Source of the DNA: Coccinella septempunctata
Lineage: Eukaryota > Arthropoda > Insecta > Coleoptera > Coccinellidae
Reading direction: 5' to 3'
DNA length: 64,000 nt
NCBI RefSeq assembly: GCF_907165205.1
Contig: NC_058198.1
Span: 10,331,001 to 10,395,000 of the forward strand
Shown: positions 56,141-64,000 of the stretch, piece after piece
How positions within the stretch are numbered: the first letter of the stretch is position 1
Layout of the letters: each line of letters opens with the position of its first letter
The notes under the pieces: model-generated
Seen by the model: the letters and a program-made list of their open reading frames with translations, nothing else
Databases searched by the model: none
Told to the model about the DNA's origin: nothing
Translations under genes and position numbers: made by a program

Positions 56141-57249
56141 AAACCGCTCGTTCTTGACTTCATTAGAAGAAAAGAATAAATGTTAATAACTTCATTATAT
56201 GCAACTAAATGTAGGTAATTGGGAGAAATATGTGGGAGAAAGAAAACGCTTGAACGTACAGATAAATTCTATTCAAGAAACATAAAAAAAAACAAAATAT
56301 TAGACAACAAAACTAAACAATCATACCAATAGCCATATTGGCTTCATTCGCAGTAGGTTTACGTCTAGGCATTATTTCAAAACAAATTAACATTCGATTT
56401 CTCATACGTGAACTTTTGGTGGAGAAGAATCGGAAATTTTTGGAAGGGTCAAGAAATTTCTGAACTCTTTTGTGGAATTTTATTACATAAGACAGTCTGA
56501 CGCTGGAGTTTTTGGAATCAAATTTCATAATATATTCTCATTGATAAACCTTGTTTTTCGGATACACGAATGATGGTCCAGTGGAGATTTCATATTTTTC
56601 TTGAGCTGAACGAATAATGATAAAAAATATCACAAAATATAGCTACAACAGCAAGAAACCAGTTGTAATGAAATATTTGACTATCATAACAGCCCTCCGA
56701 ATACACGACAGAATATTTGTTAGCAAAGGGGGTGTATTTAACAAGGTCAAAATTGGGGTTTAAATCGATGAGTCAATTGTAATCCATTCATAATGAATTT
56801 TAGTCCAAATCCCATTCCTCTATCACAATCACTTCAAAAGTTACTAATAAGTGGTGGCTTTAAATGTTATACAATTCTGACCTGGTGTAATAAAAATGTA
56901 ACAAATTGTAACTACTACGCATCCCGTTATGACAGGGTGATTTGGCTGGTGTAGTTTTAAGTCACTTCCTAAACGAGGTGAATTCCCCTTAATAATCTTT
57001 ATTATCTAGACACCATTAAATAGACCTCCAAATTAAGTTGAGTGAAGTTAAGTGAATATTTAACAAACATTCATTCAAGCTTGGGTATACGGTCAACAAT
57101 TCTATCTCTAGATCTCTTCGCTCTTCCGTAACACCCCGAATCCCACAGGGGTATACCTAACCCTATTCCACCCTCCGCTCGTGAAATAATAATTGCTCGT
57201 CAGTAATTATCAATATTAACGTCCCAAAAGGCCCGGCCTGCATTCTAAT
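56141..57249. other. No gene recognised
   Basis: The spacer between the two direct-repeat copies. A 71-codon minus frame (56313-56528) is unassigned. Confidence 0.35.
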
Positions 57250-57254
57250 GACAA

Positions 57255-57545
57255 TGTTATTAATTTTCAGGAGGAACAGCTGAAAAAAATCATCCTAAAT
57301 ACACACGTGAACGCCACACGTAGCCTGGTGTGGCTGCTTTGAAGTCGAGCTGGTTATTAATTGGATATAATATCGAATTGAAAAACATCGCGTGGCTGAA
57401 TTCAATTTTGCTGATATACGCACCACGATAAGTTAGTTCATTTGGGTTTCAGCGTTTGTTTTTCGTCGCAAAATAGCGTTACATTTTGTCGAGGATCGAT
57501 TGTCCTGATAACCAGAATCTCTTGTCGCGATATTACAAGGTTTAT
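57255..57545 (+). repeat. Diverged ~260 bp direct repeat, right copy
   Basis: Partner of 55800-56140. This copy is less AT-rich (cgtagcctggtgtggctgct) and differs by many substitutions and small indels, so the duplication is old. It stops just before a MITE-like end at 57.55 kb. Confidence 0.65.
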
Positions 57546-57549
57546 GTAT

Positions 57550-58410
57550 ACAGGGTGTTCCTAAATCAGAATAGAAATAATGAAATGGAGGTAGTGTAGG
57601 ATGAAAGAAAATTTATGTATCATCAGCTTTCAGTAGGAACCATATAATTGCTTTAAGGTTTCTCCTGACATGTCTTTTGCCACAATTTCACTTCATTTTT
57701 GATGCCACTTAAATGGTAAAATTGGCAGAAGCTGTCGCAAGCATGAGTGATACTCTGCAACGACTTTTGTATCTAAGCAGAGTGGAGTCGTCTTAATATA
57801 TGCGCCGGCGTGTTTTCTATGGGAAAACTCTTCTCCAGAGAGATGGTGATAGAATCCAGGTAAGGAATACCCAAAGATCTTCTCCAGTATTCGGCTGGGC
57901 TAGCAGCTGTTTGGTTGCTCCTATTCATTTATCTTTCTACAGTCCGGGGCAATGACTCCAAGACTGAGCTTTTCGGCCATAGAATAAGCATCTGTCATTA
58001 TTACGTCAGTGACTTTTTTAGGCATCAGCACAGTGACATTTGATGATTTGCAAAATTTTGTGTATGTTATCTGAGGCCTTGATTATATCTAGGCAAACAG
58101 ATTGTACAACGTTCACTACAGGGTCTAACTAACACAGCGGAGTATTTTGCCATTAGGACAAGGCAAAGAATAAACGCTCCTTTTGAAGTAGCGGCGTGGA
58201 GTTGGAAAGCATTTTTTCGCTTGACACTGTTTCCATCTCGAGATGAAGAGTCTAGAGCCTCCATTTTAGAAGGGAAATGTCACTCCATCTTGTTTCGCAG
58301 AGTTTAAATATTGGGTATAAGTTTTCTTCGTAAAACTTATTCGTGAAAGAAGTTTATGATATCTTTGGTGGTACCCATGGTGTCTTGGATATCTTAAAGA
58401 GCATTCAGAG
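57550..58410 (+). mobile_element. MITE-like start and unassigned DNA
   Basis: The phrase atacagggtgttcctaaatc has the form of repeat B/C ends. The following 850 bp does not match those repeats. A 65-codon minus frame (58067-58264) is unassigned. Confidence 0.3.
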
Positions 58411-58419
58411 CGATGGATA

Positions 58420-58920
58420 AAACGCTAAATCCGGTCAACTGATCAATGTAAAAGGCATAGTGCAGAGTGATGTGATAGGACCAGTTCTATTCCTAATTTT
58501 CCTCAACGATTTGGAAGAAAAAGAATCGCTTCTGAGCGCAAAAGACAAAAATACACTACTCAGAGCAGACAGAAGCTTTTTCAATAATGCACAAGAAAGG
58601 CTACAAAACAATGAATGTGATACCAAACCTGAAACATAGAAACCTTCTTCCCTTCACCACAAATAAAAGTAACAAATACAAACCAACCAGCAGATATCAT
58701 TAGGAAACAAGGAACGAAAAATCTTAGTAGGTACTTTATTATGCAAATTTTGTATCAAGGCAAGGTATGAAATAATTTTCTGGGAAACCAACTGATGGAA
58801 ATTAAATGAATTATTGATACAAAAAGGAACAATACGAATAATTAGTAAAAGAAAGTATAGCAAACAAACTAAGGTATTCACAGTGTATGGCTTATATACA
58901 TTGTGTTTAAATACAATTCA
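58420..58920 (+). pseudogene. CR1/Jockey-like LINE RT relic
   Basis: The plus strand reads NVKGIVQSDVIGPVLFLIFL (consensus GVPQGSVLGPLLFLIF), NDLEEKESLL and LRADRSFFNNA, where the ADD core has become ADR. It continues with YEIIFW, IQKGTIRIISKRKYSKQTKV and FTVYGLYTL across frames, the thumb-region blocks of the 32.7 kb type. Inactive. Confidence 0.68.
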
Positions 58921-60280
58921 TTTCAAACATACAATACGTATACCTCTCATAATATATCTCAATTATTGAATTAGTTCGCCTAGTATTTGAAAATACTATT
59001 CGACTCATCGTTCATCATTCGACACTATCTTTCAACGAAACTGCATGAATAATTCTACTGTTCAAATAGACTGAATTCACAGTAACTCCATCGAATTATC
59101 TCTAAGCTACAAATTCGTATCATAACAGAAAATATAATTTGTGAATAATTTGATTTCTTCAATTTACATAGGTAACTATTGAATACAAGCACTATTCAAA
59201 TTAAACGATGTGAATGAAATGCTTGCTCTAGTCTGCACGTGTAGTCTTCACGTATTATTATTATCATCAAATTTCTCCATAACTCGTGGAAAACCGTGTA
59301 CGTTATTTTGATAAGTATTCAATACCGTACAATATTCACGATCAATGCAGATTTCTGAATAAAAACGCTGAGTTCATTCACCACTGTGTTAGTTTATGAA
59401 ATGAGCTCCATCATATTATTTGGAAAGTTCGCTGGAAAACATCTTCGATTATGATATACCATGCTGATAGTCTATTATCCTGATCTGTATGGTAATAAGT
59501 TTTATGCAAATTAGGTTTTCATGTACAACGTATGATTTATACGGTATTCTAATGGATGTGGCATGTAATTCTGCCGCTCTGCGGTTAAAATATTGCTCTC
59601 GAAAAAAGTCCGAAACAGCTTCACATCTTCGGTTTCTCTGTTGCATTGCGCACTTTGAACCGAATGCTGATTCAGCTCGTATACCTAGAAATTTTAATTT
59701 TTTGGAAAGACTATCATCCACTATGAACCTGGTTATTTCGTTAAAATTTTAAAATATCACTGGTTACTGAGGTAGTAGCTCGCATTTTCTTCTCTGCGGT
59801 TAGTGGATCTACCCCACCCACAAAAATTAGGCTATTTTCATGGCGAAGAATTATTCCGGTAGACGGTAGAGAAAAATCCCCCCGCTAACAAAGCGGCTTT
59901 GTTCATTCGTTTCTCTTCGTTTGATCTCTCAATTAGGTTCGCATTCCTTCTTTGAGTTACGTTTAAAATGCATTCTTTAAGACGGAAGTTGAGCAAATCA
60001 CTAATATAGCGGCAAAGAAGGTATAATAATTCTTTCTCACAGGAACCACGGATGAGTAATTAGTTGGAAATGCAATTGCTACTTGAAAGTTGTCAAACAT
60101 TTCTGAAAATCATTCATTTAACGCATACTCGAACAAAAAATCCTCATCAAAAACAATAGTTGCTGGAATTATTTTCATCTTATTTTTAAGTTGCTTCAGA
60201 GCTCACTGTTTCTCTCTGTTCTCTCTGTTGATGTCAATTCCGGTTCTTGTTCTCTGTATGCAGTAGAATTGTCATTTTAG
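58921..60280. other. No gene recognised
   Basis: AT-rich. Complementary frames at 59449-59752 (90 and 87 codons) are unassigned. A small hairpin (tagtattt-ga-aaatacta) lies near 58980. Confidence 0.35.
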
Positions 60281-60283
60281 ATC

Positions 60284-60840
60284 TACAGGATGTTTTTTGA
60301 GGCTTTTTTTTTGACAGAAAATTGAATTCATCAAAGTAAGTCATTCTATAAAAATGGGACAGCGAATTGATAGTGATAGATCATGTTGACAAAGTGCTAT
60401 CATTATTACCCTATTTCACCCCATTATTACAAAGATTGTTGGAGAGTTCGAATAAGAAGAAGATTTTGATGACCATTGTGAAAAAATAATGTAGACGAAT
60501 TATATTGGTGACATTTTCAACCAATATTCTATGAATTGAAAGATTGATATATTCTATGTTTTCACACTTGTCTTTTTTGGTATCGAAATCAGCCATTTCA
60601 GAAAATCGTTAAAGTTATTGAATGATGAGGAAAATTCGGCAATTCCATGTTTCCATTTTCAATCCCACGTAAAAATCGAACGGGCCAATATCCTAAACGA
60701 AACCATATGGTTGAGTCAGTCATCACGAGAAGTTTTTTCCCATTGCTTTGCGATAATTCAGATAACAAATGATCTTGGGTCGTATCAGGATCTATTTCGG
60801 TAATCTTTTTCAATCTTTTTTCCAACTTCGTCATTTTTGA
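60284..60840 (-). mobile_element. Repeat C, copy 2 (inverted)
   Basis: The minus strand matches 13524-14312. The 78-codon frame 60598-60834 begins MTKLEKRLKKITEIDPDTTQ and continues LLSELSQSNGKKLLVMTDS, the better-preserved version of the 13.5 kb frame. A second frame (60411-60596, MADFDTKKDKCENIEYINLS) follows. The end reads aaaaaacatcctgtag. The peptide is unrecognised; it may be an element-encoded protein. Confidence 0.65.
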
Positions 60841-60904
60841 AAGTTTTGTGTAAGTGATTTTTGGTGAAACGCTTCATTTTTACCAGTTCTTCATCCTGTT
60901 AAGA

Positions 60905-61482
60905 GAAGTTTCACGTTTGAATACAGATTGTATATTCTCTAGCTTTTTCAAGAGCTGCCTTGATGCTCTCATCATCTGAGAGTTTGTTCCTATAATTTTT
61001 TATTTATTTTTTTAATTTTTATTCTCTATAACCCGAAGTCTACGGAGAAATAACAATACGAATTTTGTTCGAAATAACGTTGTTGAGACACACATTTTGT
61101 TTTCGTCTTGTCATCTATGGTTAGTAACAATAACTTCAATTATATTTTCCATGCATCCTGGTTTTGTCATCTATGGACATTAACTATCAATTATTGTTGC
61201 CATCCACACTTCTTTGACGACACACACACACATACCAAACCAGGACTCCAAAGCAGGACTCCGGCAGAGCTTGTCAGATACATTCACCGCTTAGTCCACC
61301 GAGCCAGCAATGTTTCTTGAAGAATACTTTATATAATCTTACTTCATATATTGGGAAATCAATAATGACGTTATTTGTGTGTAAACACTATATTCAACGT
61401 TGATATAACGTTTCTTAGATCTTATTGATTAAATGTTAAGGAGACACGACAAGAAACGTTTCCTATTGTGCTTTAGCCCAAT
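60905..61482. other. No gene recognised
   Basis: AT-rich. A 70-codon frame (61108-61320) ends in LVRYIHRLVHRASN and is unassigned. The phrase attcaacgttgatataacgt (61388) is echoed at 61523 (attcaaccttgatgtaatgt). Confidence 0.35.
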
Positions 61483-61520
61483 TATTTAACAACCTGTGAC
61501 TTTTCACAGGTTGTTAAATA
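61483..61520. repeat. Perfect 17 bp hairpin, 4-base loop
   Basis: The stem tatttaacaacctgtga (61483-61499) and its exact complement (61504-61520) flank the loop cttt. No U-run or gene context suggests a terminator or RNA gene. Flanking direct-repeat echoes suggest it is part of a small decayed element. Confidence 0.9.
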
Positions 61521-62834
61521 CTTTGCATTCAACCTTGATGTAATGTCTCTTACCCCTCAAGATCCCTCCATATGTCTCAGATACTGGATTCTGAATACCC
61601 TTATTCAATTTGTGGCCATGATAACGAGTTGAATCTTAAACGTTGAATAAAGGTGAAATCAACGTGTGGTTGAATTTCGGTTTTGAAAAACACGTTAAGA
61701 AATTCTAAGTCCCTACCACATTCAAACGTAAAATACACTTGTTTAGTGGGTTCGAGTCGATAGGAGTCAAAATATTTACAATAAAAGTTTTCATCTAATC
61801 AGCTCGAGCTTTTTCTTTTGTTACCGCTTATTTATCGCCCTCATGGATCTCCAAATCCGATCATGACTGATCTCCCTTAATCCTGTTATAAGGTTGAAAT
61901 TGCCGGAATGATAACAATTCATGTCTCGACGAAACATCTTCAAATCCCTTCACGAACTCTCAAAACTCGATTACTCACAAGTGTTCGGAATACTATCGTT
62001 TGTATAAAGCGGACCCCGAACTTTCCTACTTGAAAATATCTAGTGAATCTTGTAGCTGCAATCAATTTCCGGCTTGCTGGAAATGGCATATTAATTGACA
62101 GCGGAATCATCCCCTGTATTCTCGGTCTTTCCTTCGTAGATACACGAAGTTTCGCGTGGCAACATTCGTCAACTTCCTGTTCCCCAGAAATAACTACTGT
62201 TATGCAAACACCTAGGGCCTTTGTCGTTTCAACATGGGACGAAACTTGGTTTTGGTCCAAACCTAGATTGCAAATAGTAATTCGCGAACAAAACATCCCC
62301 TAACGCAGCGGCGCTCTGATAATGTTATTTCTGGGAAAACTTCACTTCACTCATACAACTACAAGCAACGAAATATTTTTTTTCCTTATCATTTCTTGAC
62401 GTCCAAATGAAGGGACAGAAAACTACTAATAAGCTTTAAAAAAAACAATTCAAGATACGGGGTTTCGAATGAAAAAATTCCCGGAACTTTGGCGATGATA
62501 GAGAAAACACTAGGGAATTCGTAAGAATTTTTAACATCTCCCTAGATCGAACAAAGTAATACTGAATATGAAACTTTAGCATGACGTTATCCAGTCTGAG
62601 AGCAGGGATGGAGAATTTTGAGAAAAAGTATTGCCTATCGATTATGTTTGTACCTGGAACCACGAGAACCTTCTATCTTATTTTCCAAAAGGATAATATT
62701 TCGCGAAAATTTTATATTCCTGAATCGAATATAACTTGAAAACCCGAGCAATACTCAATATCTATAGTGGAACCTAATTTTTTGTCCGAATTGTTTAGTT
62801 TCGAAAGGCTGTAATGAGAAAAATTATTTGTTAG
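61521..62834. other. No gene recognised
   Basis: A plus frame of 86 codons (62043-62303) and its opposite (118 codons) lie in slightly less AT-rich DNA; neither is recognised. Confidence 0.35.
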
Positions 62835-63083
62835 CGGTATACCCCTCGCTGCTTTGAATATCAACAAGTATTACGGTCTGAAGAATTGAAGAATCATCAC
62901 TTGGAAGACTGGACCTGGTCGAAAGGCCCTCCCAGTCAAAAGCAAGATTTAGCTATTATTAATATGAGTACTGAAGGCATTTCTAACGACGAGGGTGATC
63001 CTCCACCAAGATCAGCAGAAGATTTTTGACGCAGAGATGATATTCCTCCCAGTGCAATTGAAAGACAAGTTATGTACCTATGA
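62835..63083 (+). pseudogene. Unassigned decayed coding segment
   Basis: One plus frame reads YTPRCFEYQQVLRSEELKNH, LEDWTWSKGPPSQKQDL and NDEGDPPPRSAEDF, then a TGA at 63027, then continues in the same frame RRDDIPPSAIERQVMYL to a TGA at 63081. The composition (acidic, Pro- and Trp-containing) is unlike random AT-rich translation. I recognise no family and see no second copy in the window. Confidence 0.3.
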
Positions 63084-63089
63084 TTCTTT

Positions 63090-63395
63090 ATTTTTTTCTT
63101 CAGTCATCATCAAGTCTTGAAATAAGTTTGGATGAAGGCTTTATTATTCGCCTTTTTTTTTCGTTTTCTGCTGTTTCTTTGTTTCAGATATTATTTCGAA
63201 ATGGAAAGAGGATAAAGAAATTTGTATGTCAATGGAAAGGAAGCCCTTCAGTATTTAAAGCTTATTCTGTAAACAAATTTGTCATCACTACACTTCTCAC
63301 GCGGAGACAGGGTTTTTTTACTGAGGTTTTTCCCTAAGCTCTTGTATCATACTCTAAATTGTATGGTACCCCGTTACACTAACCTTTGCTAAAAC
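63090..63395 (+). mobile_element. LINE family L-C 3' UTR fragment
   Basis: This is the inverted form of the 51.15 and 8.93 kb blocks: ctaagctcttgtatcatact and aattgtatggtaccccgtta, ending near 63395. Upstream DNA weakly resembles the 51.29-51.37 kb stretch read in reverse. Non-coding; the 85-codon frame over it is incidental. Confidence 0.5.
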
Positions 63396-63449
63396 TCATA
63401 CATATGCTATATTGTTTGATAATTAAAAATGTATTGCTGACATTCAAAA

Positions 63450-63451
<2 letters not shown>

Positions 63452-63483
<32 letters not shown>
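63452..63483. repeat. (TA)n microsatellite
   Basis: About 32 bp of uninterrupted TA. A shorter tatatata tract occurs at 63903-63916. Confidence 0.95.
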
Positions 63484-63487
<4 letters not shown>

Positions 63488-64000
63488 CCATCCTGTAGAT
63501 GGATGAGATTCTCGTGAAATGTCTTTTGTCGGGTTGAGGTGATTGTTCTGTGCTCTGTGGTTTTTGACGTTTCCAGAAAATTGACTTCATGAGATTTTGA
63601 CTTTTAACCTAGATTGTGTAATTTAGTGGATTTTTGAATAGAAAGAATATTTGACTCCTGGAATTAGAATAGCATAAACTGTTACCATTTTAACCATGAT
63701 TATTTTGTGTTTGTTTTGACCTCAGATTTCAGTAAGTTTGTGAGATTCATTTTAACATTGTTTTTAATTTTACTGTTATTTGCCATTACAGTTGCCCTGA
63801 GGAAGAAACGAAGAGTTTTCGAAAGCTAGGCTATGATTAAAGAGTAAACATCTTTCTTTATTTTATTACTTGGTCGACATCCCTTAACCTATTTTACTAA
63901 TATTTATATATATATACACGGTCTGAATCGAACTAGCCAATTTGCCCTCGTTCTGACCCCGATATGAAGGACATTCCATAGAAAAAGAGTAGATGCTGAC
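63484..64000. other. No gene recognised
   Basis: AT-rich. The phrase gaggaagaaacgaagagttt at 63.80 kb, followed by tcgaaagctagg, looks like part of a dispersed repeat but has no partner in the window. Confidence 0.3.

Noticed and set aside
61740..61765. gggttcgagtcgata as a tRNA or tRNA-derived SINE B box
   Set aside because: No A box, acceptor stem or anticodon arm can be placed around it.

Overview
This 64 kb window is AT-rich animal nuclear DNA, most likely from an insect. The evidence is the mixture of mobile elements: Tc1-like and mariner (DD34D) transposase relics, IS630-like mariner C-terminal pieces, several Jockey/CR1-like non-LTR retrotransposon (LINE) pieces, LINEs with a restriction-like endonuclease, and families of small inverted-repeat elements. 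A beetle is my guess, but nothing here fixes the order. I see no bacterial features, no CRISPR array, no rRNA or tRNA, and no intact host gene. No open reading frame exceeds about 250 codons, and every longer one I can identify is a piece of a transposable element. The window reads as intergenic or large-intron DNA filled with old, nested, mutually inverted elements.

Layout. 0-9 kb: Tc1-like relics on both strands, an internal piece of MITE family A, a LINE family L-A 3' end, a foldback element and a short Jockey-like 3' end. 9.5-11 kb: a decayed LINE with CCHC finger and restriction-like endonuclease (family L-B), minus strand. 12-15.5 kb: Tc1 helix-turn-helix relic and repeat C. 17-20.3 kb: a plus-strand mariner, then a minus-strand mariner tail fused to a LINE RT piece. 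20.5-25 kb: Tc1 N-terminus, the best-preserved L-A 3' end with its (AATG)n tail, a second copy of the mariner/RT chimera between ~85 bp direct repeats, then an L-B copy holding an internal tandem duplication and a 180 bp hAT-type MITE with an 8 bp target duplication. 27-34 kb: Tc1 tail, several RT and RNase H relics, a 301 bp LINE-tail insertion with a 14 bp target duplication, a perfect 28 bp palindrome and a 214 bp palindromic MITE. 35-48 kb: MITE A copies, L-A copies (one with a YADD RT core), inverted mariner-like tails, and repeat B split by a MITE A copy. 48-55 kb: a second, unsplit repeat B copy and L-C LINEs with RNase H. 55-64 kb: a diverged ~260 bp direct repeat with no element similarity, RT relics, an inverted copy of repeat C, a perfect hairpin, an L-C 3' end and a (TA)n tract.

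The elements do not work together as a system. What the sequence offers is a record of insertions, including filled and empty sites inside one window, plus a few stretches that no element explains: the 55.8/57.3 kb direct repeat, decayed reading frames at 18.8 and 62.9 kb, and a possible secreted peptide frame at 7.5 kb. I found no convincing undescribed functional system. All family calls come from reading translations and repeated strings by eye; no alignment or database search was run.
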